Part shown: positions 25,289-34,802 of the stretch, piece after piece
Position numbering within the stretch: position 1 is the first letter of the stretch
Layout: the number at the start of each line of letters is the position of its first letter
Assembly: GCA_002721305.1 (NCBI GenBank)
Contig: PBKA01000003.1
Location: 1 to 64,000, forward strand
Length of the DNA: 64,000 bases
Direction: 5' to 3'
Source: Acidimicrobiaceae bacterium
GTDB lineage: Bacteria > Actinomycetota > Acidimicrobiia > Acidimicrobiales > Poriferisodalaceae
Made by a program: the position numbers and the translations under genes
The notes under the pieces: model-generated
What the model was told of the DNA's origin: nothing
Databases searched by the model: none
Seen by the model: the letters and a program-made list of their open reading frames with translations, nothing else

Positions 25289-26106
25289 CTTTGGCTCTTA
25301 GCTGTGACGAGTTGGAACACTTGCTGGATCTTGCGGTGAGCTTGGCGCGCCAGGCCGGTGAAGTCCATCTTCAACGAGATACCGGGGGTATCGACACTAA
25401 GTCGACGGCCACCGATCCAGTAAGTGAAGTCGACCACAAAGCTGAAACTCTTATTGTTGAGGCGATCAGGCAAGCACGGCCGGACGACGCAATCCTGGGA
25501 GAAGAAGCCACGCAAATACGAGGTACTTCGGGTCTTCGTTGGGTAATTGATCCTCTCGATGGAACAGTTAACTATCTCTATCAGTTCTCGCCCTACGGAG
25601 TCTCCATCGGCATCGAAGCAAACGGTGAGCCCGTAGTAGGGGTCGTGTTCGATACAGCCACGGACCAACTTTTTACGGCGCGAAACAACGCACGCTCAAG
25701 GAAGAACGGGTCGTTGATTGAGGTCACCTCTTGCTCCGATTTGTCGCTTGCCCTCCTCGGAACTGGCTTTGCCTATGAAGCATCAGTCCGTGAGGAGCAG
25801 GCCAACATAGTCAGCAAACTCTTGCCCAAGGTTCGAGATATTCGTCGCTCTGGGTCATGTGCTGTTGATCTTTGTTCCGTGGCAGCCGGACGACTCGACG
25901 CGTTTTATGAGACGGGTGTCAACTGGTGGGATGTAGCTGCCGGGATCCGAATCGTCAGAAGCGCAGGGGGTGTCGCCACATACGAACCGGACTTAAAGCG
26001 CATATTTGCTTCAGGCCCGGCCCTCTGGGAACAGCTAATTAGCGCCGTAAATCAGGCTGAAGTCGAGTCTGGCTCCCAATCCTCTCCCCCATCGGCCAAT
26101 ATTTAG
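25285..26106 (+). CDS. Inositol monophosphatase family protein
   Basis: A 273-residue Mg-dependent phosphatase of the FIG superfamily. Metal-binding motifs are GEEAT, DPLDGTVNY (89-97) and WWDVAAG (214-220), all complete. Actinobacterial members hydrolyse inositol-1-phosphate (SuhB/ImpA) or histidinol phosphate (HisN); the sequence alone does not decide. Inositol use would fit the PimB-like glycosyltransferase elsewhere in the window. It is followed after three bases by the response regulator. Confidence 0.9.
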   Translation: MTLALSCDELEHLLDLAVSLARQAGEVHLQRDTGGIDTKSTATDPVSEVDHKAETLIVEAIRQARPDDAILGEEATQIRGTSGLRWVIDPLDGTVNYLYQFSPYGVSIGIEANGEPVVGVVFDTATDQLFTARNNARSRKNGSLIEVTSCSDLSLALLGTGFAYEASVREEQANIVSKLLPKVRDIRRSGSCAVDLCSVAAGRLDAFYETGVNWWDVAAGIRIVRSAGGVATYEPDLKRIFASGPALWEQLISAVNQAEVESGSQSSPPSANI

Positions 26107-26109
26107 GTT

Positions 26110-26790
26110 GTGAGCATCCGAATCCTAACCATTGAGGACGATGAGCGAATCCGCACCGCGGTGCGCTTTGCTCTTGAGGACGAGGGCTGGAACGTCCTGG
26201 AGGCCGAGACAGGCGAACAGGCCCTTGAAGAGTTCGACTCGATGAATCCCGACGTGGTCCTTGTGGACATCGGACTACCCGGTATCGATGGCTTCGAGGT
26301 CTGTCGAGCTTTACGACGTGCTAGTGACGTCCCCATCATCATGGTGACAGCGAGAGACGATACCCACGATGTTGTCGCTGGGCTAGAGGCCGGCTCCGAT
26401 GACTACCTCACCAAGCCCATTGCCCCTAAGGAGTTGTCTGCGCGAATTCGAGCTCTCTTACGAAGAGTGAAATCCGAGAACACGGGTTCATCGCCTAGAA
26501 CGGTAGGCGATCTGGATATAGTCCCCGACGAAGGCGTGGTGCGAAAAAGCGGAACTGAGATTCACCTGACAAAGACAGAATTTCATCTCTTGTGTGAGCT
26601 ATCAGACCAGCTAGGCAAGGTGCTGAGCCGCGAACATCTCCTTGAAGAGGTATGGGGGTACGACTATTTCGGAGACGGGCGACTCGTGGACGTTCATGTC
26701 CGTCGCCTGCGAACCAAGATCGAGACCGACCCTGCTCATCCGCGTCATGTTGTAACCGTGCGCGGTATGGGCTACAAACTTCAACCATAA
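26110..26790 (+). CDS. MtrA-like response regulator (OmpR family)
   Basis: A 226-residue regulator. The receiver has the acidic pair at 10-11, the phospho-acceptor Asp53 in VVLVDIGLPG and the conserved Lys in DYLTKP (near 102). The C-terminal winged helix ends with DGRLVDVHVRRLRTKIE and VVTVRGMGYKL, very like MtrA. MtrA of Mycobacterium controls cell-wall and division genes. The order regulator, kinase, lipoprotein parallels mtrA-mtrB-lpqB. It starts with GTG. Confidence 0.9.
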   Translation: MSIRILTIEDDERIRTAVRFALEDEGWNVLEAETGEQALEEFDSMNPDVVLVDIGLPGIDGFEVCRALRRASDVPIIMVTARDDTHDVVAGLEAGSDDYLTKPIAPKELSARIRALLRRVKSENTGSSPRTVGDLDIVPDEGVVRKSGTEIHLTKTEFHLLCELSDQLGKVLSREHLLEEVWGYDYFGDGRLVDVHVRRLRTKIETDPAHPRHVVTVRGMGYKLQP

Positions 26791-26792
26791 CC

Positions 26793-28199
26793 ATGAGTTC
26801 GCGCGGCCTTCCCTGGCGCCGCCTCCCGCTAAGAACCCGAGTCATAGGCGCGTTCACTCTCGGAGCAGCCATTGCTGCCCTCGTCCTAGTTGTGATTACT
26901 TACGGTCTCTCGCGACAAAGCATGCTCCAACAGAGGGAAGAATCGTCAGAACGTCAATTCTTCGCTAACGCGCGCCAAGTTCAAAGTTCGCTTAGAGCCG
27001 AGGACCCTGACTTCACTCAATTGTTGGAATCGTTGCCCAGCCTTAGCGGAAGTCGCTCCATTGTTCGAACCGGTGACGAAACTTGGACCTCGTTGTCGTT
27101 AACCCCCAACGATCTACCACCTCCCCTGGTCTCCTCGGTACTTGAGTCATCTCAAGCAAAAACAATGAGGTACCGGTTAGACGATCAACCTGTCTTGGCC
27201 TTTGGGCTTCAGCTACGCCCAAGCAACGCGTCGGCCCTACAAGGGGTCGCATATTTTGAATTGGTGCCGCTCGCTGAGGTGGAAAGCACTTTAGAAAGCC
27301 TGGCTTTGATTTTGCTAGTGGGTGGAGCTCTGACCGTTTTGGTGGGTGTCGGTATAGGTCTTTGGGCAAGCGGTGGCCTTTTGCGACCTTTAACGGACAT
27401 TTCTGATGCCGCAACCTCCATAGCTCACGGACGTTTCGACACCCGGCTCGAAGAAGTCAGTGATCCGGACCTCGATGCTCTTGTCAGTTCATTTAACGAG
27501 ATGGCAGCAGCCATGGAAACTCGAATCACCCGGGACGCACGCTTCTCTTCGGATGTGAGTCACGAATTGAGATCTCCGTTAATGACGCTTCGCGCCTCGA
27601 TAGATGTCATGCAGCACCGCCGTGAGGAACTTCCAGAGCGGACCCAACAAGCACTTGATCTACTCAATGATGAGGTGGTCAGGTTTGAACATCTCGTCCA
27701 AGATTTACTCGACCTCTCACGGTCGGACTCGGGACCGATGGAAATTGACCTAGTCAACATCGAAGAACTGGTTAAGGCAACCTTGGCATCATCGGAGGGG
27801 GTCGTTCCTTTGGAAGTCTCAGGGAACGCAGAAGGTGCACTGGTAATGGGCGACAAGAGACGTTTGGCCCAGGTGCTGGACAACTTGTTGAGAAACGCAG
27901 AAAAATATGGTGATGGACCGACGCGACTAACCATTTCATCCTCCGGAAGGAACATTGAGATAGCTGTCGAAGATTCGGGACCTGGCGTGGCTCCATCCGA
28001 ACGGGAGCTGATATTCGAACGTTTCACCCGAGGCGCGGCCGCCCGAAAACGCGGCACCGGAGATGGTGCCGGGTTGGGTTTGGCGCTCGTTGACGAACAT
28101 GCCCGACGGCACGGAGGCACAGCACGAGTCGAAGGTAAACCCAATGGTGATAGCGGAGCTCGCTTTGTCGTGACACTCCCCAAAGCAGGTCGCCGATGA
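26793..28199 (+). CDS. MtrB-like sensor histidine kinase
   Basis: A 468-residue membrane kinase. Two TM segments (about 18-40 and 165-188) enclose an extracytoplasmic sensor domain of about 125 residues. HAMP follows, then the H-box SSDVSHELRSPL (His near 257), N-box DNLLRNAEKYG (near 363), and the G-box GAGLGLALVDEHARRHGG. The start is ATG 26793, two bases after the regulator stop; a longer overlapping frame upstream is an artefact. The arrangement matches MtrB, although the sensor domain is too variable to be sure. Confidence 0.9.
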   Translation: MSSRGLPWRRLPLRTRVIGAFTLGAAIAALVLVVITYGLSRQSMLQQREESSERQFFANARQVQSSLRAEDPDFTQLLESLPSLSGSRSIVRTGDETWTSLSLTPNDLPPPLVSSVLESSQAKTMRYRLDDQPVLAFGLQLRPSNASALQGVAYFELVPLAEVESTLESLALILLVGGALTVLVGVGIGLWASGGLLRPLTDISDAATSIAHGRFDTRLEEVSDPDLDALVSSFNEMAAAMETRITRDARFSSDVSHELRSPLMTLRASIDVMQHRREELPERTQQALDLLNDEVVRFEHLVQDLLDLSRSDSGPMEIDLVNIEELVKATLASSEGVVPLEVSGNAEGALVMGDKRRLAQVLDNLLRNAEKYGDGPTRLTISSSGRNIEIAVEDSGPGVAPSERELIFERFTRGAAARKRGTGDGAGLGLALVDEHARRHGGTARVEGKPNGDSGARFVVTLPKAGRR

Positions 28200-28813
28200 A
28201 AACTTCATTCGCGAACTGCTTTAGCGCCGCAATTTTGGTACTTCTCGTACTTTCGGCCTGTGGCCTCGGCACAGATGCCGAACCGGCATCACTCTCCGTG
28301 CCTGAGGACGTGTTCCCATCTGAGACCGCTGACAATAGCGAACTTGAATCCTCGGAAGACACGACTTTTCACCCTGTTTACCATTTTAAGGACGAGTTAC
28401 TAGTTGAGATCCAGCGCCCTTTGCCGGTGCCCGTTTTCCTTGATGCGCCGCTGAACAATCTCCTTAGCGGACCGACGGAATCGGAGGCGGCGGCGGGGTT
28501 CGCCTCTGCGATTCCCGCAGGGACAGAGATTGTCGATGTCGCTTTATTGAGGGACAACACAATTTCGATTCACCTAAACCAAACCTTTTTTGAAATCGAA
28601 GGAGAACAGCGAATTAGAGCTTCAGCACAACTCGTCCTTACGGCATCAGCATTGATCGGCGACACTCAAGGAGTGGTTTTCTTCCTTGAAGGGAAACCCG
28701 TACAACTGCCCGACGGTGAAGGACTCATTGAAGAAGTACCTGAAGGACGTTTGCCGTCGCCCCTAACGGTCAAGGACTATGCAGCACTGACTGAATCAAC
28801 TTCCGCCAGCTGA
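28196..28813 (+). CDS. GerMN-domain lipoprotein, LpqB-like but without propeller
   Basis: A 205-residue exported lipoprotein. The signal peptide ends in the lipobox LSAC (Cys22). After an acidic linker comes a GerMN/sporulation-lipoprotein domain (about 75-175) with NNLLSGPTESEAAAGFASAIP, a DNTISIHL strand and AQLVLTASAL. LpqB, the usual third gene after mtrAB, has such a domain followed by a large beta-propeller; here the protein stops after GerMN. Its ATG overlaps the kinase stop by four bases. Regulation of MtrB is inferred from context. It ends three bases before the convergent trkH. Confidence 0.82.
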   Translation: MKTSFANCFSAAILVLLVLSACGLGTDAEPASLSVPEDVFPSETADNSELESSEDTTFHPVYHFKDELLVEIQRPLPVPVFLDAPLNNLLSGPTESEAAAGFASAIPAGTEIVDVALLRDNTISIHLNQTFFEIEGEQRIRASAQLVLTASALIGDTQGVVFFLEGKPVQLPDGEGLIEEVPEGRLPSPLTVKDYAALTESTSAS

Positions 28814-28816
28814 TCG

Positions 28817-30304
28817 TCATCGAAGTTGACCGACTTCTCGCTGACGACGCATTTGGCTGAGACCTCGAAGACTGGCTACGAGCATAAGCATCGCGGGGAA
28901 CAACTCCAGCCGGCCTAGCGCCATCATCATCATCAATACGACGCGTCCAGATCTCGGAAACACGAGGAAATTGCTTGTGGGGCCGGCCTCTCCGAGCGCG
29001 GGCCCAACATTTCCCAGTGCAGACACTGATCCGCTAAACGCTGTGACTGGGTCAACACCCATGCCTGATAGGACAACACCGCCAACGACAATAAGACCCA
29101 GATAAAGCAAAACGAAGCCAACGACTTTCGCTGCAATCTGTTCTTCAATTGTGGTTCTACCCAGTCGAATAGGGATAACCGCGTTCGGATGACGAGCTCG
29201 CATCAGTTCCCTAAATGAGTACCGAAAGATCACTTGTAAACGCAGTACCTTCATCCCACCTGCTGTGGAACCGCTCATACCTCCGACCAGCATCAAAACC
29301 AAGAGGGTCAAGTGAGCCGCTGGCATCCAGAGAACGAAATCCGAGTTTCCGAAACCTGTGTTCGAACCTAACGAAACGGCGTAGAAGACTGACTCTCTTA
29401 AGCTTTGAAGCCATTCAAGTTCTCCGTGATTTACCCATACGAGCATTCCGAAAGCGCCGGCGATCAGCAACAAGTACCAACGGATCTCAGAAACGCGGGT
29501 GTACGCGCCTATCCCCTGTCTCAACGCGTGCCAATGAATGGAAAAACTGGCTCCGCTGTAGACCATCCCAATCATGAGGACCATCTCAATCGGAAACGAG
29601 TCGAAGTACGCAATGGAATCCGCATGAGGCGAGAAGCCGCCGGTGGACACGGTCGTGAAGGCATGGGTAACCGCATCGAAGACGGACATACCAACCAAAA
29701 ACAAAGCCAACCCAACAGCGCACGTGATGGCTCCATACAGCAGCCACAGCTGCCGGGCCGTGTCTCGCACGCGCAGCGTCAGCCGGTCAGCCGTGGGGCC
29801 CGGAGCCTCGCTGGCGATGAGGTCTAAGCCGCCGATGCCCAGGGCAGGAAGCACTGCGACAGCCAGCACCACCAGTCCCATTCCTCCAAGCCATTGGGTC
29901 ATGCTGCGGTAGAAAAGGACACCTTGAGGCACAGAGCCGAAGTCGGACAAAATTGTAGAACCGCTACAGGTGAAGCCAGAAATTGACTCAAATATTGCGT
30001 CATCAAAGTGCTCCCACGAAATAACGCCCGTGAGTAGAAACGGCAGCGCACCCGCCAATGAAACCGCTACCCAACTCCAGGCCACAGCAGCAAAGGCGAG
30101 CGCCGAATCAGCGGTGGGAGAAACCTGCGAGCCAAGGAACAGAGCAAGCCCTACCGATCCTGTCAGGACAGCTGACACAATCAGACCAGCAGCGCCTCCC
30201 CCTCCATCAACTACGGCAACAACAGCTGAGAAAATCATTGCAAAGGCGACAGCCAGAAGCCCCGCGCCAGCCACGCGTACCGGTGTTACAGATAACCGCC
30301 TCAA
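28817..30304 (-). CDS. trkH: Potassium uptake protein TrkH, first paralogue
   Basis: A 495-residue TrkH/KtrB-type channel subunit with four M1-P-M2 units. The selectivity loops read SGFTCSGST, TTVSTGGFS, SLGSNTGFGN and SALGNVGPAL, each with the filter glycine. The third-repeat sequence GGMSGSTAGGMKVLR carries the intramembrane-loop region. K+ (or Na+) import is gated by TrkA. It overlaps the upstream trkH paralogue by four bases. Confidence 0.93.
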   Translation of the reverse strand: MRRLSVTPVRVAGAGLLAVAFAMIFSAVVAVVDGGGGAAGLIVSAVLTGSVGLALFLGSQVSPTADSALAFAAVAWSWVAVSLAGALPFLLTGVISWEHFDDAIFESISGFTCSGSTILSDFGSVPQGVLFYRSMTQWLGGMGLVVLAVAVLPALGIGGLDLIASEAPGPTADRLTLRVRDTARQLWLLYGAITCAVGLALFLVGMSVFDAVTHAFTTVSTGGFSPHADSIAYFDSFPIEMVLMIGMVYSGASFSIHWHALRQGIGAYTRVSEIRWYLLLIAGAFGMLVWVNHGELEWLQSLRESVFYAVSLGSNTGFGNSDFVLWMPAAHLTLLVLMLVGGMSGSTAGGMKVLRLQVIFRYSFRELMRARHPNAVIPIRLGRTTIEEQIAAKVVGFVLLYLGLIVVGGVVLSGMGVDPVTAFSGSVSALGNVGPALGEAGPTSNFLVFPRSGRVVLMMMMALGRLELFPAMLMLVASLRGLSQMRRQREVGQLR

Positions 30305-31890
30305 CGAATGACCTTCTCGTGTCGAGTTCGACGCCAGCGGCGAATTTCTCGCTGCGTGGGCTCCCCAATTCCTCCCAAAGAGACCAGAATTGGTGTTATA
30401 GACACCCTGCCGACCAGCATCAACACAGCTCCGGCTAGGTGACCAATTGTCCCCAATGCTCCAAGATGGTCATGAGGCCCATCGAGACCGAACGCAAATC
30501 CGACATTGGAGAGCGCTGAAACGGCGAAGGAGAACGCCGCTTCGAAATTTAAACCGTCAGCCGTAAATACCAGCACTAAAGGAAGCAAGACCATGGTCGA
30601 CAGGAAGAGTTCTCCGATTATTCTCGCGAGAGCAACTTCACCGATGGAGGATCGACCTAGGTGAATTTTTTCTACTGCCGTTGGATGAATGCTTCTGCGC
30701 AGTTCACGACCTATATAACGCCCTATCACCATGAATCTCATAACTTTGAATCCGCCAGCGACTGAAGCAGACATGCCGCCTACCACCATCAAGACAAGAA
30801 ACAATGCTTCTGCGCCGTACGAAACCGAAGCCAGATCGCCAGCAACATACCCTGTTGTGGAAATTGCCGAAGCCACCGAAAAAACCGATTCGCGAACATC
30901 ATTCATTGTCGGCCATTCTTCGGACCAGGCAAGAACAACGACGACCGCGGCGATGATCAACCCGATGTAACTACGAAACTCAACACTTCGTGCAAATCGA
31001 TGCAGGTCCGCTCGACGTAGGGCCCTGAACATCAGAGGCAGGCTTGTCCCGGCGGTCACCATGCCCACAATGGCTACCCATTCGATAGCCGCCGAATCAA
31101 ACGCACCGATTGAACCTGAACGGCTGGAAAATCCTCCGGATGAAATCGTTGTCGTTGAGTGGACCAGACTGTCGATCAATGACATCCCCGCCAAGAAATA
31201 CGCGATTAACAACAAAAAGGTTAGGAGGCTATAAAGAGCCAACAACCGAACCATTGTTGAGCCACTTCTGGGAGCCAAACGCCTCGCCGACCGCGTTGCC
31301 ACTCCTCCATCGGCATCGAGTCCACCGACACCCAGATGGGGCAGGATACGCACAAGAACGACGATGAGCGCGGCAGCCGCCAGCCACTGCCCGATCGATC
31401 GAAACAGCATCATTCCAAGAGATAGTGTTTCTGGATCAATGGTGGATGCGTTAGTTCCGCTAATGGTGGCGGAAGCTTCAGCTAAAGCGGCATCAACTGT
31501 TGAGGCTGCGCCCGTTACAAAGTGAGCGGCAGTAACCGCTACCAACGCTGCTAGGGCACCACACACAAGGGCCGAGAACAGCCGCGCTATCGGCAGCTCT
31601 GATGGGAATCTCGACAGCCGCAGAACGAACAGCCCCGCTACTGCGGTGACCAGACCCGAAACGAGTAATGCGTCGGCATCTGGCCCTCCATCGACCAAGT
31701 CGACAGCTGCACATAGAAAAAAGAGGGGTGTAGTCGACAGCCAGACTGCCCCGACTGTTACCCCTATGGCTGATTCAATTCGACCCGCTGCAACACCACG
31801 GAGAAGCGCCGCCGATCGGTTAGGTATCCAGGAAGTTACCCGCTGAGTAAGAGCGGGTCCAACGACCCGTGCGGGAGACCTTGGTGTCAC
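30301..31890 (-). CDS. TrkH family protein, second and more divergent paralogue
   Basis: A 529-residue TrkH homologue. It keeps filter-like loops SATISGTNAS, TTISSGGFSS, AISTTGYVAG and SALSNVGFAF, and GGMSASVAGGFKVMR. Its first 110 residues carry a basic 40-residue head and extra hydrophobic helices not seen in the neighbour. Being directly downstream of trkA with four-base overlaps on both sides, it is likely made in equal amounts with the other TrkH. It may form its own dimer or a mixed one. Confidence 0.88.
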   Translation of the reverse strand: MTPRSPARVVGPALTQRVTSWIPNRSAALLRGVAAGRIESAIGVTVGAVWLSTTPLFFLCAAVDLVDGGPDADALLVSGLVTAVAGLFVLRLSRFPSELPIARLFSALVCGALAALVAVTAAHFVTGAASTVDAALAEASATISGTNASTIDPETLSLGMMLFRSIGQWLAAAALIVVLVRILPHLGVGGLDADGGVATRSARRLAPRSGSTMVRLLALYSLLTFLLLIAYFLAGMSLIDSLVHSTTTISSGGFSSRSGSIGAFDSAAIEWVAIVGMVTAGTSLPLMFRALRRADLHRFARSVEFRSYIGLIIAAVVVVLAWSEEWPTMNDVRESVFSVASAISTTGYVAGDLASVSYGAEALFLVLMVVGGMSASVAGGFKVMRFMVIGRYIGRELRRSIHPTAVEKIHLGRSSIGEVALARIIGELFLSTMVLLPLVLVFTADGLNFEAAFSFAVSALSNVGFAFGLDGPHDHLGALGTIGHLAGAVLMLVGRVSITPILVSLGGIGEPTQREIRRWRRTRHEKVIR

Positions 31891-33239
31891 CCGAAGGCCT
31901 GTTTCACCGCATCAACTAGATTCGGCTTTGCGAAGACAATTACGTGGTCCCGGGCCCTCAAGACGCTTCGACCCCGAGCTATTTGAGCGTTACCATCACG
32001 GACGATCGCAGCAAGGAGAACGCTCCCAGACAAACCGAGATCTTTGATAGCGGTGCCATCAGCTGGCGCACCGGGGGCAACCTCGAATTCAACCACCTCA
32101 ACATCACCCTCTAAGAAGGTGGTAACAGCCGCGACATCGCCCCGAACGTATCTCAATACGCTATTAGCGCTGGCGGTACGGGGTGACAAAGCAGCATCAA
32201 TTCCCACTTGACCCAACAGCGGGAGCAAGCTCAAACGATGAACAACAGCAATAGTTTCGGGAGCCCCCATCGACTTCGCGTACAAGCAAGCGAGCACGTT
32301 GGCATCGTCTTGTCCCGTTGATGCAACCACTGCGTCGAAGTCCCCCGCCCGCTCCGACGACAACAGGTCAGTATCGGTTATGTCACCATGAAAGACCATG
32401 GAACCGGGCAACTTCTCAGCTAAGGCGTCGCAGCGTTCTTGTCGTACCTCGACAATCGCGACCTCTACCCCTCGTTCATTCAGCCGGGCAGCCAAAAGCT
32501 CAGCGGTTCTGCCCCCTCCAAGCAACATCACTCTCTTGACTTCGGTTCTGCTCAGGCCGAGTAACTTCATCAGCTCCCGCGCGCCTTCGCGACGACACAC
32601 CACTCGAAGCAAATCTTGGGGCCGCAACACAGTGTCTTGACGCACCACCTGACTCGTTCCGTCCCGCACAATTTCACCAAAAATAAAGTCCCATTCAGGT
32701 TCATAAGATTCACCAATCTCCCTTACCGAACGGCCCACTATCGGAGCCTCTTCGGTAAGTCGCGCACCGACCAGCAAAATTTCCCCGCCGGCCATTTCAT
32801 ACAAATTACGGGCACCTCGATAAAGCAGCAGTTCCTGAATCGCTCCCGCAGTTTGTTCATCTGGGTCCAGAACTAGGTCAACTCCCATCGCTTCGCGGAG
32901 CTTGCGGCCGGCTGGCCCTCTTAATTCGGGATCATCAATTCGAGCAATTGTGGACAAGGACTCCGCGCCTCGCGCCTGTCGGACCTGCAGGCACACAAGC
33001 AAATTCGTCTTATAGCTCTGAGTTACTGCGACCAGGACCTCGGCCTTATCCGCCTCGGCTTCAAGCAGAGTGCTCGGATTCGTCGCGTCACCAACGACAG
33101 TGAGAACGTCATTATCTCTTTCGACTTTGCTCAACGGATCGCGTCGTTCGTCGACGACCACCACATCGTTTCCTTCGCCTGACAGCCGAGCTGCTACGTA
33201 GCTTCCGACCTCTCCGGCTCCAACCACGAGGATTCTCAC
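31887..33239 (-). CDS. trkA: Trk system regulatory subunit TrkA
   Basis: A 450-residue peripheral protein with two RCK units. The first Rossmann domain starts MRILVVGAGEVGSYVA with VVVDERRD; the second has MLLGGGRTAELLA and VEVRQERC. Each is followed by a TrkA-C domain. It binds NAD(H)/ATP and gates TrkH. It is the first gene of the operon, divergent from glpK. Confidence 0.94.
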   Translation of the reverse strand: MRILVVGAGEVGSYVAARLSGEGNDVVVVDERRDPLSKVERDNDVLTVVGDATNPSTLLEAEADKAEVLVAVTQSYKTNLLVCLQVRQARGAESLSTIARIDDPELRGPAGRKLREAMGVDLVLDPDEQTAGAIQELLLYRGARNLYEMAGGEILLVGARLTEEAPIVGRSVREIGESYEPEWDFIFGEIVRDGTSQVVRQDTVLRPQDLLRVVCRREGARELMKLLGLSRTEVKRVMLLGGGRTAELLAARLNERGVEVAIVEVRQERCDALAEKLPGSMVFHGDITDTDLLSSERAGDFDAVVASTGQDDANVLACLYAKSMGAPETIAVVHRLSLLPLLGQVGIDAALSPRTASANSVLRYVRGDVAAVTTFLEGDVEVVEFEVAPGAPADGTAIKDLGLSGSVLLAAIVRDGNAQIARGRSVLRARDHVIVFAKPNLVDAVKQAFG

Positions 33240-33325
33240 ACCATCAACGGTACCGCCGAACTCGAAGACTCAGAACCTGGCGGCCAAGCTAATTGAGAAC
33301 CTCAACCGGGCGATAGCGTGTGTTT

Positions 33326-34795
33326 ATGGCAGTCGTGGTGTCAATCGATGCTGGAACAACTGGAGTTCGCTCCTTCGCTCTCAACGAAAAGGGTGAGCAA
33401 CTTGCGATTTCGTATCGGGAATTCACCCAGCAGTACCCCCATCCAGGTTGGGTTGAACATGACCCGAATGAGATTTGGAACTCTGTCCAGTTCACTTTGT
33501 CGGAACTGAACAACACTATTGAAGAACCTATTGCAGCTATCGGCATTACGAACCAAAGAGAGACAGCGGTCGCCTGGAGTCGTATCTCTGGCGAACCTCT
33601 TTGCAACGCGATCGTATGGCAGGACTTGCGAACTTCTGCACGCTGCGAGCAGCTTCTGGAACTCGGCTACCTTGATCAAGTTCGTCGGACGACCGGCCTT
33701 TTGGTTAACCCTTACTTCACCGCGACAAAGATCGAGTGGCTACTAGACAACAAAGTTGTTGAAAAGAACTCTGACCTGGCCTTTGGCACCATTGACAGTT
33801 GGCTGCTTTGGAAGTTAACCGACGGTTCGACTCATGCAACTGACGTCACTAACGCTTCTAGAACACTGCTTTACGACATCCGAGAAAACCGCTGGTCATC
33901 TGAGTTGTGTGAGCTTTTCGGCGTACCCGAGTCGAGCCTTCCCGAAGTCTTGCCTTCCTCCGGCCGATTCGGTTCCACCGCGGACACCTCCGCTATTGGG
34001 GCGGGCATCCCCATTAGCGGAATCGCTGGTGATCAGCAGTCTGCCTTGTTTGGTCAAGCATGCCTTGAGCCGGGGATGACAAAAAATACCTACGGGACTG
34101 GATCCTTCGTACTGATGAACGCCGGCACACACTGTCCAGAACCCGCAGAAGGTTTAGTAACCACTGTCGCATGGGATCTAGGCGACGGCCCCACCTACGC
34201 CCTAGAAGGGTCAGTTTTTGTCACCGGCGCTGCTATCCAGTGGCTCCGAGACGGGCTCGGGATCATCTCTCATGCATCAGAGATAGGCGATCTAGCCTTG
34301 TCAGTCCCCGACAATGGAGGCGTCTTTTTTGTGCCTGCGTTCGCTGGCTTGGGCAGCCCCTGGTGGGACCCTCGAGCTCGCGGGACGATCATTGGACTCA
34401 CTGGCGGTACCGGCCGTGGCCATCTAGCGCGAGCAGTAATCGAGGCAATAGCGTTTCAAACCCGCGACGTCGTTGAAGCAATGTCTCAGGCCGCTGGTAC
34501 ACCCATCAAGGAAATGCGAGTGGACGGAGGTGCCTCGGTCATGGATCTACTACTGCAAATTCAAGCCGACCAATTGGGAGTACGGGTGGCGCGGCCAGTG
34601 GTCACTGAAACGACCGCTCAAGGGGCTGCCATGCTTGCAGGTTTAGCTGAGGGATTCTGGAGTCAGACCGAAGAGATTAAGTCCGCGTGGCGTCTAGAAA
34701 AGGCCTTCGATCCCCAAGACGACCGAAGCGCATGGGACGAACAACATCTGAATTGGCTTCGAGCCGTTCAACGGTCCAAGAAATGGGTCGACTAA
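33326..34795 (+). CDS. glpK: Glycerol kinase
   Basis: A 489-residue FGGY kinase forming glycerol-3-phosphate. Visible are SIDAGTTGVRS, GWVEHDP, GITNQRET and IVWQDLRT, and the second FGGY region GIAGDQQSALFGQACLEPG with NTYGTGSF. These fit glycerol rather than pentulose or rhamnulose kinases. No facilitator (glpF) or glpD is adjacent. I use the ATG at 33326; a GTG two codons upstream is possible, and neither has a strong ribosome site. Confidence 0.95.
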   Translation: MAVVVSIDAGTTGVRSFALNEKGEQLAISYREFTQQYPHPGWVEHDPNEIWNSVQFTLSELNNTIEEPIAAIGITNQRETAVAWSRISGEPLCNAIVWQDLRTSARCEQLLELGYLDQVRRTTGLLVNPYFTATKIEWLLDNKVVEKNSDLAFGTIDSWLLWKLTDGSTHATDVTNASRTLLYDIRENRWSSELCELFGVPESSLPEVLPSSGRFGSTADTSAIGAGIPISGIAGDQQSALFGQACLEPGMTKNTYGTGSFVLMNAGTHCPEPAEGLVTTVAWDLGDGPTYALEGSVFVTGAAIQWLRDGLGIISHASEIGDLALSVPDNGGVFFVPAFAGLGSPWWDPRARGTIIGLTGGTGRGHLARAVIEAIAFQTRDVVEAMSQAAGTPIKEMRVDGGASVMDLLLQIQADQLGVRVARPVVTETTAQGAAMLAGLAEGFWSQTEEIKSAWRLEKAFDPQDDRSAWDEQHLNWLRAVQRSKKWVD

Positions 34796-34802
34796 GCCCC
34801 GG

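Noticed and set aside
26652-26792. N-terminal extension of the histidine kinase
   Set aside because: It overlaps the response regulator in another frame; the ATG at 26793 gives a normal MtrB-like start.
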